From positions 1 through 30,893 of IMG/VR virus record IMGVR_UViG_3300010883_021353: a DNA stretch of 30,893 bases. One strand, 5' to 3'. The notes beneath the pieces were generated by a model. That model was not told where the DNA came from, ran no database searches, and saw only the letters and a program-made list of their open reading frames with translations. The stretch comes from a virus. A program made the position numbers and the translations under genes. Of this stretch, positions 8,801 through 16,227 are shown piece after piece (position 1 is the first letter of the stretch; each line of letters opens with the position of its first letter).

Positions 8801-9767
8801 GCGCGCATTAATAACCGGTGTCAACGGTATGGATGGCTCTCACCTGGCAGATTTTTTACTGGAAAAAGGGTATGAAGTCTGGGGTATGGAAAGAAGATCA
8901 TCCAGTAAAAACAGAACAAATACCAAGCATCTAGAAGGTAAGCTAAACTTTGTCAACGGAGATATGACAGATCAAAACTCACTAGTAAGGTGCTTGAAAG
9001 AAGCAGAACCTGATGAAGTATATAATCTGGCAGCTCAATCTTTTGTAGGCGAAAGCTGGAACACACCTGAGTATACCAGCGAAGTCACAGGTCTAGGCGT
9101 CTTAAGAATGCTCGAAGCAATAAGAGAATTCAAAAAGCCTGTTAAATTCTATCAGGCAAGTTCATCAGAAATGTTTGGCAGAATGATTGAAAATCCTGCA
9201 AATGAGCAAACACCGTTTTATCCAAGAAGTCCGTACGGTGTTTCTAAGCTATATGGACACTGGATTACAAAAAACTATAGAGAGTCGTATGACATATACG
9301 CATGCTCAGGCATATTATTTAATCATGAGTCTGAAAGAAGAGGCATCGAATTTGTAACTAGAAAAATTACAGATGGTGTCGCAAAGATTCACTTAGGAAT
9401 CAGTGATAACATAACATTGGGAAATTTAGATGCTAAGCGAGACTGGGGATACGCACCTGATTACGTAGAAGCTATGTGGTTAATGATGCAACAGGAAACT
9501 GCTGATGATTTTGTAATTGCCACCGGAAATACACATACAATTAGAGATTTATTGTCTGCAGCGTTTGCACATGTTGATATTTCTGACTGGGAAAAGTACA
9601 TTAAACAGGATCCAAGGTTCATGAGGCCGGCTGAGGTCGATGTTCTTAGGGGAGACTATACTAAAGCTAAAACTGTTTTAGGGTGGGAGCCAAAAGTTAA
9701 CTTTAATGAGCTGGTGTCCAGAATGGTTTCAAACGATATAAAACTCTTAAAGGGTGAATCCCGATGA
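8793..9767 (+). CDS. gmd: GDP-mannose 4,6-dehydratase
   Basis: This is a 324-residue extended-SDR enzyme that converts GDP-D-mannose to GDP-4-keto-6-deoxy-D-mannose, the precursor of GDP-fucose, rhamnose, perosamine and related sugars. The NADP-binding loop TGVNGMDGSHL is at 8-18, SSSEMFG at 123-129, and the catalytic pair at Y148/K152 (YGVSK). The family-specific stretches LFNHESERRG and GNLDAKRDWGYAPDYVEAMW separate it from GalE-type epimerases. TTGGAGA just upstream gives a good ribosome site. It is slightly shorter than bacterial Gmd (about 345-370 aa). No dedicated GDP-fucose synthase follows, so the next step must be done by the epimerase at 10954 or by the host. Confidence 0.93.
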   Translation: MSKRALITGVNGMDGSHLADFLLEKGYEVWGMERRSSSKNRTNTKHLEGKLNFVNGDMTDQNSLVRCLKEAEPDEVYNLAAQSFVGESWNTPEYTSEVTGLGVLRMLEAIREFKKPVKFYQASSSEMFGRMIENPANEQTPFYPRSPYGVSKLYGHWITKNYRESYDIYACSGILFNHESERRGIEFVTRKITDGVAKIHLGISDNITLGNLDAKRDWGYAPDYVEAMWLMMQQETADDFVIATGNTHTIRDLLSAAFAHVDISDWEKYIKQDPRFMRPAEVDVLRGDYTKAKTVLGWEPKVNFNELVSRMVSNDIKLLKGESR

Positions 9768-10114
9768 AGAGAGTTGATAAGCCATGGGGACATGAGATAA
9801 TCTGGGCAAATTCAGATAGAATCGCTGGTAAAGTATTGAATATCACAAAAGGTCATAGATTGTCACTTCAGTACCATGAAAAAAAAGAAGAAGCAATATA
9901 TGTTATGTCAGGTAATTTGTATCTAACAACAACAAACAAGACCGGAGAATGTGTAGAAACAATGCTTACAGTCGGTGAGTCTTATCACATATTTCCCGGT
10001 GACATACACAGATTTGAAGCTAGAGAAGAAGATGTTGTTCTAGTAGAGGTATCTACACCAGAGCTTAAAGATGTTGTAAGAGTAGAAGACGATTATGAAA
10101 GGGTAAAAAATTGA
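9764..10114 (+). CDS. Cupin, mannose-6-phosphate isomerase type II-like
   Basis: This is a 116-residue single cupin. KPWGHEIIWA (6-15) and GHRLSLQYHEKKEEAIYVMSG (30-50) match the C-terminal isomerase domain of bifunctional mannose-1-phosphate guanylyltransferase/phosphomannose isomerases. Likely metal ligands are Q36, H38, E43 and H82 (FPGDIHRF). It would supply mannose-6-phosphate from fructose-6-phosphate and so feed GDP-mannose to the adjacent dehydratase. The guanylyltransferase half is absent, so that step would rely on the host. It overlaps gmd by ATGA and the next gene by TTGA. A sugar-epimerase cupin is an alternative, but the KPWGxE start argues for the isomerase family. Confidence 0.82.
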   Translation: MKRVDKPWGHEIIWANSDRIAGKVLNITKGHRLSLQYHEKKEEAIYVMSGNLYLTTTNKTGECVETMLTVGESYHIFPGDIHRFEAREEDVVLVEVSTPELKDVVRVEDDYERVKN

Positions 10115-10953
10115 ATGTCGGAATAGTAGGACAAGGATTTGTAGGCACTGCTGTTAAAGAAGGCCTCAAGGACTATCATAATGTTTTAGCATACGACATA
10201 GACCCATCTAAGAGTATGACAGTTTCTTTAGAGCAGGTAGTTAACCATTCTGAAATACTGTTCGTGTGTCTGCCTACTCCTATGAGACCATCGGGTGAAT
10301 GCGACATTAGAATTCTACAAGATGCTATGTTTAGTATTGACAATATAGCGGCTCTTGCATCCGGCAAGAAAAAGATTGTAGTTGTTAAATCGACAATTCC
10401 GCCAGGTACAACAGATAGCTTGAATGATTCATGTCAAAATATAAAAGTAGTTTTTAGCCCTGAATTTTTAACTGAAGCAAATTCATTTGAAGACTTTAAA
10501 AATCAAACTAGAATTATAATCGGAGGCGACGGTGCTAAGAAAGTTAAGCAAATGTTCCGTAAGCCATTCCCTAACATTCCAATAGTAATCACTAGAGCCA
10601 ATACAGCTGAGATGGTCAAGTACTTTATCAACTGTTTTCTTTCTACTAAAGTTACTTTCGCAAATCAAATGTACGATTTATGTGAAGCATCTGGTATTGA
10701 CTACGATAAGGTTTGTGAATATGCATTACTCGATCAGCGCATAGGAGGCAGTCACCTTGCGGTACCCGGACCGGATGGGGACCGAGGATACGGAGGCCAC
10801 TGTTTTCCCAAAGACATGTCAGCCATGATTTATTTCGGAAAGCTGTTTGATGTAAGTTTTGATCTATTCAGTCAAGTTGTGAAATCAAACAGTACATATA
10901 GAAAGAACAAAGACTGGCTCGACATGAAAGGTCGAGCAGTTTCGGAGGATTAA
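10111..10953 (+). CDS. Short UDP-glucose/GDP-mannose dehydrogenase-family protein
   Basis: This is a 280-residue nucleotide-sugar dehydrogenase. The TTG start overlaps the cupin stop (TTGA), with GAAAGGG upstream. The NAD-binding loop GIVGQGFVG lies right at the N terminus. The middle domain keeps the catalytic K170-x3-N174 (KYFIN) and the nucleophile C231 in GYGGHCFPKD. Full-length relatives (about 390-450 aa) continue with a C-terminal UDP-binding domain of well over 100 residues. Here only 49 residues follow the cysteine, and the next gene starts at once with its own ribosome site, so this is not an obvious frameshift. It would oxidise a UDP-hexose or GDP-mannose to the uronic acid if the missing domain is dispensable. 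Confidence 0.85.
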   Translation: MNVGIVGQGFVGTAVKEGLKDYHNVLAYDIDPSKSMTVSLEQVVNHSEILFVCLPTPMRPSGECDIRILQDAMFSIDNIAALASGKKKIVVVKSTIPPGTTDSLNDSCQNIKVVFSPEFLTEANSFEDFKNQTRIIIGGDGAKKVKQMFRKPFPNIPIVITRANTAEMVKYFINCFLSTKVTFANQMYDLCEASGIDYDKVCEYALLDQRIGGSHLAVPGPDGDRGYGGHCFPKDMSAMIYFGKLFDVSFDLFSQVVKSNSTYRKNKDWLDMKGRAVSED

Positions 10954-11817
10954 ATGAGAGTATTAGTTACAGGCGGTCTAGGTTTTGTAGGCTCACACTT
11001 AGTTGACTATTTAGCTGAAAGCAATGAGTATGAGGAAATTGTCGTAATTGACAACTTATCATCAGAATCTTCTAATAGAAATTACATGAGAGATGATGTA
11101 ACATACTGGATAGACGATATTGCAAACTTAAATACGTACAGATACACCGGTGAAAAGTTTGATTTAATTTATCACTTAGCTGCACTAGCAAGAATACAGC
11201 CTTCTTTTATAGATCCACTTAAGTACTTAAGCACTGATATGATGGGTACTGCACATGTATGTGAAATGGCTAGAAGTTCTGGGGCAAAAATAGTCTATGC
11301 AGGATCTTCATCTGCATTTGGAGGTCCCATGCTAAATCCATACGCATTTGCAAAATATACTGGAGAACAATGTTGTGAACTGTATTCAAGGGTATACGAC
11401 GTAAGTACAGTATCTGCTAGGTTCTTTAATGTTTTTGGTGACCGGCAGCCCACTAGTGGATCGTATGCTACAGTCGTCGGTATATTTGAAGGACAAAAGT
11501 CTGAAGGTTGTGCCCTAACGATTACAGGCAATGGAGAGCAGCGAAGAGACTTTACCCATGTGAGTGACATTGTTAGTGGATTAGTTGCACTTTCAAAAAG
11601 TACCTATAAGGGCACTGTATACCAGCTCGGCACAGGCAAAAACTATTCCATTAATGAGCTAGCAACAATGTTTGAATCTGAAATTACGTATATACCATCC
11701 AGACCCGGCGAAGCATGGGTAACATTAGCTGACATAGAAAAGACAAAACAAGCTACTGGTTGGAACCCTACTGAATCTTTGGAAGATTACATCAAAGAAT
11801 TTCTTACAAAAATGTAA
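10954..11817 (+). CDS. NAD-dependent nucleotide-sugar epimerase/dehydratase (extended SDR)
   Basis: This is a 287-residue protein. It has TGGLGFVGSHL (6-16), the NAD loop; AGSSSAFG (116-123); and Y130/K134 (YAFAK), the catalytic pair. RFFNVFGDRQ and GNGEQRRDFTHVSDIV are typical of GalE-like UDP-sugar 4-epimerases, UDP-glucuronate epimerases and UDP-xylose synthases. GGAGG at 10944-10948 gives a clear start. Directly after the dehydrogenase it could act on the uronic acid; alternatively it could use the Gmd product. Length and motifs do not settle the substrate. It ends the first run of sugar genes, followed by a 43-base gap. Confidence 0.85.
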   Translation: MRVLVTGGLGFVGSHLVDYLAESNEYEEIVVIDNLSSESSNRNYMRDDVTYWIDDIANLNTYRYTGEKFDLIYHLAALARIQPSFIDPLKYLSTDMMGTAHVCEMARSSGAKIVYAGSSSAFGGPMLNPYAFAKYTGEQCCELYSRVYDVSTVSARFFNVFGDRQPTSGSYATVVGIFEGQKSEGCALTITGNGEQRRDFTHVSDIVSGLVALSKSTYKGTVYQLGTGKNYSINELATMFESEITYIPSRPGEAWVTLADIEKTKQATGWNPTESLEDYIKEFLTKM

Positions 11818-11860
11818 AGAGTGAAAAAGCGTGTTATTATAGTCTTAAAGCGAGGCTATT
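11818..11860 (+). promoter_or_regulatory. Possible promoter and ribosome site before the nuclease gene
   Basis: This 43-base gap contains TATTAT at 11835-11840, 20 bases before the ATG, and CGAGG at 11851-11855. No -35 hexamer sits at the normal distance. T4-type late promoters need only a -10 element, so a phage-sigma promoter is possible, but this is inference. Confidence 0.3.
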
Positions 11861-12706
11861 ATGAGTAAAACAAATGTATTCCCTACAGGAAAGAAGCACG
11901 TATCTTTCTCTGAAATAAAAATGTGGAAAGAGTGTGCGTACAAGCACAAACTAACACATGTAGATAAAATTGATGTATTTGAACCTTCACCTTTTTTAGA
12001 CTTTGGGACAGCTGTTCATGAAGGCTGTGAAGCTCTAGTAGAAAAGTCATCACCGGATAGACCAAAACTAATACTAGATATCAGAAACGCCTGGAATGAA
12101 CATGGTTTTGATAATCCAGAGTGGATCGAGAAGCAGCCTGCATGGTATTTAAGAGCTTCTAATGTAGGTGTTGAAAAATGGATTGATTGGGCAAACAACA
12201 TGTGGAATGATGTGCCTGATTTCTTAGATAAAGAGTTTCCTGAATGGGAAACAGTAAAAGCTGAAGAAGAGCTTTATGAAGATATTGAAGAATTTGACAT
12301 GAAATTCAAAGGCTTCATTGACGCAGTTATCAAAGTACCCAAGAAAAGAGGTACTGGTTACGAATATTGGATTATTGACTGGAAAACTGCCAACACTTAC
12401 GGCTGGCGAAAAGAAAAGAAGCAGGACATTTTAATGACTGCACAGTTAATTCTATATAAGCATTTCTGGGCTAGAAAACATAACATACCTCTAAACGACG
12501 TGCGTTGTGGATTCATACTTCTAAAGAGGGGCGGTAAGCCTGGTAATGTTTGTGACCTGGTAAAAGTATCCGCTGGCCCAAAGTCTATAGAGAAGGGCTT
12601 AAAGATAATGAGGAGCATGATAAAGAATGTTCAAAAGCAGTTTAGTTTAAAGAATAGAAACTCTTGTACGTATTGTCCGTACAAGGATACACAACACTGT
12701 ACATAA
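11861..12706 (+). CDS. Cas4/AddB-like PD-(D/E)XK nuclease with Fe-S cysteines
   Basis: This is a 281-residue RecB-family nuclease. The order is VSFSEIKMWKEC (C25), GTAVHEG (H53), KGFIDAVI (D154), IIDWKT (D173-x-K175) and QLILY (Q195...Y199). The C-terminal cysteines are C269, C272 and C280. H-D-DxK-QxxxY is the standard active-site set. The first cysteine plus the CxxC-x7-C tail matches the 4Fe-4S cluster of Cas4, AddB and phage exonucleases. Probable role: 5'-3' or single-strand DNA degradation or processing in phage recombination or packaging. No cas1/cas2 or CRISPR array is nearby, so spacer acquisition is not indicated. It is placed oddly, between sugar genes, and has its own small upstream gap. 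Confidence 0.85.
   Translation: MSKTNVFPTGKKHVSFSEIKMWKECAYKHKLTHVDKIDVFEPSPFLDFGTAVHEGCEALVEKSSPDRPKLILDIRNAWNEHGFDNPEWIEKQPAWYLRASNVGVEKWIDWANNMWNDVPDFLDKEFPEWETVKAEEELYEDIEEFDMKFKGFIDAVIKVPKKRGTGYEYWIIDWKTANTYGWRKEKKQDILMTAQLILYKHFWARKHNIPLNDVRCGFILLKRGGKPGNVCDLVKVSAGPKSIEKGLKIMRSMIKNVQKQFSLKNRNSCTYCPYKDTQHCT
12663..12685. repeat. 8-bp perfect inverted repeat near the end of the nuclease gene
   Basis: CTTGTACG (12663-12670) and CGTACAAG (12678-12685) flank a 7-base loop. The site encodes the C-x-x-C part of the Fe-S motif. No T-tract follows. It could form an RNA hairpin before the gene boundary or could be chance. Confidence 0.5.
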
Positions 12707-12763
12707 TTTACTGTTATGCAATATCAGATATGATATTTGTGACGTAGGAAGTTCTAAATAAAG
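12707..12763 (+). promoter_or_regulatory. Intergenic site with 6-bp inverted repeat and -10-like hexamer
   Basis: The 57-base gap holds AATATC (12720-12725) / GATATT (12732-12737) around AGATAT, overlapping TATGAT at 12729-12734. This hexamer ends 29 bases before the ATG. TAGGAAG (12745-12751) may serve as ribosome site. Promoter or operator function is inferred. Confidence 0.3.
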
Positions 12764-14011
12764 ATGGCAGAGAAGAAAAAGATACTACTATTATCAGATC
12801 ATGCACTAAGCACATCAGGTGTAGGGTGCCAGAGTCGCTTTCTAGTAAACGGCTTAGTGGAAACAGGAAAGTGGACAGTAAGACAGTTCGGTGCTGCAAT
12901 CAAGCACAGTGACTATCGACCTGTAAAAGTTAGTGATGATTTTATTATTAAACCCACCGACGGTTTTGGTGATCCACAGCTTCTTAAGACAACACTAGCT
13001 GTTGAAAAACCTGATGTTTTGATGCTGTTTACAGATCCCAGGTTTTTTATATGGCTGTGGGAAATGGAAGAAGAAATACATCAAATATGCCCAATTGCTT
13101 ATTGGCATGTATGGGACAATAGACCTGTACCTGAGTTCAATAAGGTCTTATATGATTCAACTGACTTAATAAACTGTCATTCTCATGACACGTATGAGTA
13201 TGTAAAAGACTTAGCGCCTGGCAGGGCCAATTTTGTCCCTCATGCTGTACCAAAAGAAATTTTCTTTAAGATGAGTGACAGTGAAATCGCGGAACAAAAA
13301 GCGACAGTGTTGGGCAGTGACAGGGCTGACCACTTTACAGCATTCTGGGTAAATAGAAACGCCAAAAGAAAGAGGCCGTCTGACTTGTTGTGGGCATGGT
13401 CTATTTTTCTAGAAAATCTACAGAAAAACCATGGTCATAAAAACGCAACGTTACTGATGCACACAGACCCTGAAGACCCTGAGGGGCCTAATCTATACGC
13501 GACCGTAGAGATGCTAAAGATTAAAGAAAACGTAGTGTTCTCAGTTGATAGAATAGAGTTTGAAAAAATGAACGTTTTGCACAATATTAGCGACTTTACA
13601 ATTAATATAAGTTATGCAGAAGGCTTTGGACTATCAACCCTAGAAGCCATGATGTGCGGAAAGCCTATCATTGCAGCGCATACAGGCGGACAAAAGAGGC
13701 AGGTCGTTGACCACCGTGACGGATCTGAAAACGGTTACTCACTGCCTGTAGAATTTAAAACGCTAGTAGGTTCTCAGAATGTTCCGTACATCTACGAAGA
13801 TTATTGTAGTGTGGAAACAATAGCTGACAGAATAACAAAAATGTACGAGCTAGGACCTGAAGGTAGAAAAAAACTAGGAAACAAAGCACAACAATATGCT
13901 TTTAGTGAGTTTGCAATGGAAGATGTTATTAGTAAGTGGGACAAAACGCTTACAGATTTAACAGAAAACTGGCAGTCAAAATACACACGGTGGGATGTAA
14001 CAGAGATTTAG
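12764..14011 (+). CDS. GT4-family glycosyltransferase (full length)
   Basis: This is a 415-residue GT-B enzyme of normal family length. ILLLSDHALSTSGVGCQSRFLVNGL is the N-terminal strand and glycine loop; the acceptor domain includes CPIAYWHVWDNRPVPEF. The interdomain region has NFVPHAVPKEIF. The donor domain contains AFWVNRNAKRKRPSDLLWAW, with the basic residues that contact donor phosphates, and ISYAEGFGLSTLEAMMCGKPIIAA, the classic E-x7-E motif. The protein has no membrane segment. Only one base separates it from the next GT4 gene. No CCGG tetramer occurs anywhere in this gene, unlike most of the cassette. Confidence 0.88.
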   Translation: MAEKKKILLLSDHALSTSGVGCQSRFLVNGLVETGKWTVRQFGAAIKHSDYRPVKVSDDFIIKPTDGFGDPQLLKTTLAVEKPDVLMLFTDPRFFIWLWEMEEEIHQICPIAYWHVWDNRPVPEFNKVLYDSTDLINCHSHDTYEYVKDLAPGRANFVPHAVPKEIFFKMSDSEIAEQKATVLGSDRADHFTAFWVNRNAKRKRPSDLLWAWSIFLENLQKNHGHKNATLLMHTDPEDPEGPNLYATVEMLKIKENVVFSVDRIEFEKMNVLHNISDFTINISYAEGFGLSTLEAMMCGKPIIAAHTGGQKRQVVDHRDGSENGYSLPVEFKTLVGSQNVPYIYEDYCSVETIADRITKMYELGPEGRKKLGNKAQQYAFSEFAMEDVISKWDKTLTDLTENWQSKYTRWDVTEI

Positions 14012-14012
14012 C

Positions 14013-15176
14013 ATGAAGAAAAAAGTACTAGTTAGAGGCCCCTTGCTATCTCAATCCGGTTATGGAAATCATGCCCGTCAAATAGTTAAGTGGTTATTGA
14101 AAAGAGAAGACTTAGATGTCGTGACACAAGTTTTGCACTGGGGAATCACACCATGGCATATTGATGGAAGTGTCGAGGATGGTATTATTGGTGAGATCAT
14201 GAGTAGATCCATTACACAAATGCCTAAAAATATCGACATATCGTATCAAGTTCAACTACCTAATGAGTGGGATCCTAATTTAGCAAAGCTAAATGTAGGC
14301 GTCACAGCTGCTGTCGAGACTGATATCTGCACACCCGAATGGGTTACTGCGTGTAATCGTATGACATCCGTAGTTGTGCCTTCTATGTTTACCAAGGGAA
14401 CACTAGAAAGATCAGGACAGTGTACTACTCCCATTACTGTGATACCTGAATCTTACATACCAGAAATAAACGAAGACACCCCTTCCCTAGATATCGATTT
14501 TTCTACTGATTTTAACTTTCTATTGTTTGGCATGCTCACCGGACAAAATCCTAAGAGTGATAGAAAGAATCTATTGTACACTATTAAGTGGATCTTAGAA
14601 GAATTCAAAGACAACCCGGATGTAGGCATCGTACTCAAAACATCATCAGGGCGCGGCACAAAAATAGATAAAAAAGTTACTGAGAAGCTAATATCACAAG
14701 TAGTAAGAGAAGTCCGACAAGGACCATACCCTAAGCTACATTTTATGCACGGTTGCATGACAAACGATGAAGTAGCTTCTATATACAGACACCCAAAGAT
14801 CAAAGCATTGGTTGCACTTACTAGAGGTGAAGGATATGGTCTACCTATTTTAGAAGCAGCAGCATCAGACTTACCTGTTATTGCTACGAACTGGTCAGGC
14901 CATTTAGATTTCATGAGAAAAGGCAAATTCATCGCAGTAGACTATAAAATGGAAACAATCGATAAGTCTAGAGTGGACGATCATATATTTTTAGCACATG
15001 CTAGATGGGCAGAACCATCAGAAAAAGATGCTAAAACTAGACTACGTCGACTTTATGAGTCCTACAAAACACCTAAGAGTTGGGCTGTTAATTTAGGTAA
15101 AATACTAAGAAATGATTTATCTCATGAAAAAATTTGTGATTATTGGGATAGTCACTTAGTAAAAATGGTTGAGTAA
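14013..15176 (+). CDS. GT4-family glycosyltransferase
   Basis: This is a 387-residue GT-B enzyme. The N terminus VLVRGPLLSQSGYGNHARQI carries the glycine loop. The middle has SVVVPSMFTKGTLERSG and VIPESYIPEI. The donor domain has FLLFGMLTGQNPKSDRKNLLYTI (the R/K phosphate-binding strand) and LTRGEGYGLPILEAAASDLPVIATNWSGHLDFM, the E-x7-E region. Family and length are secure; sugar and acceptor are not. The ATG follows the previous stop by one base, and the stop (TAA) shares its last A with the next ATG, so it is translationally coupled to the small membrane protein. Confidence 0.88.
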   Translation: MKKKVLVRGPLLSQSGYGNHARQIVKWLLKREDLDVVTQVLHWGITPWHIDGSVEDGIIGEIMSRSITQMPKNIDISYQVQLPNEWDPNLAKLNVGVTAAVETDICTPEWVTACNRMTSVVVPSMFTKGTLERSGQCTTPITVIPESYIPEINEDTPSLDIDFSTDFNFLLFGMLTGQNPKSDRKNLLYTIKWILEEFKDNPDVGIVLKTSSGRGTKIDKKVTEKLISQVVREVRQGPYPKLHFMHGCMTNDEVASIYRHPKIKALVALTRGEGYGLPILEAAASDLPVIATNWSGHLDFMRKGKFIAVDYKMETIDKSRVDDHIFLAHARWAEPSEKDAKTRLRRLYESYKTPKSWAVNLGKILRNDLSHEKICDYWDSHLVKMVE

Positions 15177-15490
15177 TGGATTACACTTATTACATAATTA
15201 TCTGTTTGTGCATTGGTTTGAGTGTATCAGTCTACTACAGCATAAGATTTGGGATGATTATATTGAGAATGCAAGACTCCATCGAAGAATCATTAGATAA
15301 ACTAGATGGCTGTTACCAGTCAATAGAAAAAACACTCAAAATACCACTATTTTTCGATAATTCCGAAGTAAAGAAAGTCTTAAACGACATTGAGCATGCT
15401 AGAAATGCTGTTTTGTATGTGGCCGGCCAAATGGCTTCTATTGAAGAAGTTGAAGAAGTCGAAGAAGATATATCAGAGGAGATAATCTAG
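15176..15490 (+). CDS. Small membrane-anchored coiled-coil protein
   Basis: This is a 104-residue protein. Residues about 4-32 (YTYYIIICLCIGLSVSVYYS and the following IRFGMIIL) form one membrane-spanning helix with no signal cleavage site. It is followed by a polar, probably helical region (about 35-95) and an acidic tail EEVEEVEEDISEEI encoded by gaagaagt-type repeats. The location suggests an inner-membrane protein facing the cytoplasm, but orientation is not certain. It lies between a glycosyltransferase and the late sigma factor, overlapping both by one base. I do not recognise the family; a membrane tether for the sugar enzymes or a lysis-related role would be guesses. Confidence 0.7.
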   Translation: MDYTYYIIICLCIGLSVSVYYSIRFGMIILRMQDSIEESLDKLDGCYQSIEKTLKIPLFFDNSEVKKVLNDIEHARNAVLYVAGQMASIEEVEEVEEDISEEII

Positions 15491-16218
15491 TGGCCGGCCG
15501 AAAAAAAATAAGAAGATCAAAAGGTAAAAGTAGAAACTTGTACTTCACTGCTGAGACGCAGGAATTCTTAATTGCATACCAGAACACAGAACTGATTGAA
15601 GAGCAGCAAAAATTCTACCTAGAAAAAATAGCACCTGCATTTGAAAAACTAGTTGAAAATCTTATTTTTGTATACGGTTTTAAGACTGCGTATGACTCTT
15701 TTGATGATCTAAAAACAGACTGTGTTTCGTTTCTTTACGAGTCTATACACAAGTGGAAACCGGAGCGCGGCACAAAAGCATTTTCATATTTTAATGTTGT
15801 TGCAAAAAACTGGCTGATCATAAAGTCTAGGCAGCAAACCAAAAGAATGCGACGCCACGTTTCTGTAGATGCACCTGAATTAATGTCCGCATCACAAAGG
15901 TCAGCATATGAGTCATATGATGTAATACCTGCACCTGATGAGATACTAATAACTGCTAACTTAAGAAATCAAATACAGGACTTACTAAAAGTAATTGAAG
16001 GAATCGTTACTAGCGAATCCGAAAAGACTTGCATAAACGCCATTCAAGTCGTTTTTAAGAATATTGACGAGCTTGATTTTCTAAATAAGCGTGCAATTTT
16101 AGTGTACGTAAGAGAGATATCTGGACTTTCACCCAAGCAATTATCAGTTGCAATGTCTTCCATACGCAAGCACTATAGGAAATTAACAGGCTATGACAAC
16201 AAGTTTAACCTATTCTAG
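15490..16218 (+). CDS. 55: gp55-like late-transcription sigma factor
   Basis: This is a 242-residue protein (T4 gp55 is 185). The core DDLKTDCVSFLYESIHKWKPERGTKAFSYFNVVAKNWLI (about 77-115) matches the sigma region 2 core-binding helix pattern seen in gp55 proteins of marine T4-like phages. A basic N terminus and KSRQQTKRMRRHVSVD follow the pattern of DNA-contacting segments. The last residues, GYDNKFNLF, are hydrophobic and may be the sliding-clamp contact known from T4 gp55. It should direct host RNA polymerase to late promoters. The GTG start at 15490 shares its G with the preceding TAG; GAGGAG at 15476-15481 supports it. Confidence 0.8.
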   Translation: MAGRKKIRRSKGKSRNLYFTAETQEFLIAYQNTELIEEQQKFYLEKIAPAFEKLVENLIFVYGFKTAYDSFDDLKTDCVSFLYESIHKWKPERGTKAFSYFNVVAKNWLIIKSRQQTKRMRRHVSVDAPELMSASQRSAYESYDVIPAPDEILITANLRNQIQDLLKVIEGIVTSESEKTCINAIQVVFKNIDELDFLNKRAILVYVREISGLSPKQLSVAMSSIRKHYRKLTGYDNKFNLF

Positions 16219-16227
16219 GGGTGATAC

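Noticed and set aside
10900-11000. Frameshift explaining the short nucleotide-sugar dehydrogenase
   Set aside because: The next gene starts with a strong ribosome site and a complete NAD-binding motif; no C-terminal domain remnant appears in any frame there.
11861-12706. CRISPR-associated Cas4
   Set aside because: There is no repeat array and no cas1 or cas2 nearby; the same fold and cysteines are common in phage exonucleases.
12754-12762. CTAAATA, similar to T4/cyanophage late promoter cores
   Set aside because: It ends only a few bases before the ATG at 12764, so transcription would begin inside the gene.
14453-14932. 159-codon open frame on the minus strand
   Set aside because: It is antisense to a clear GT4 gene with intact motifs and has no recognisable domain.
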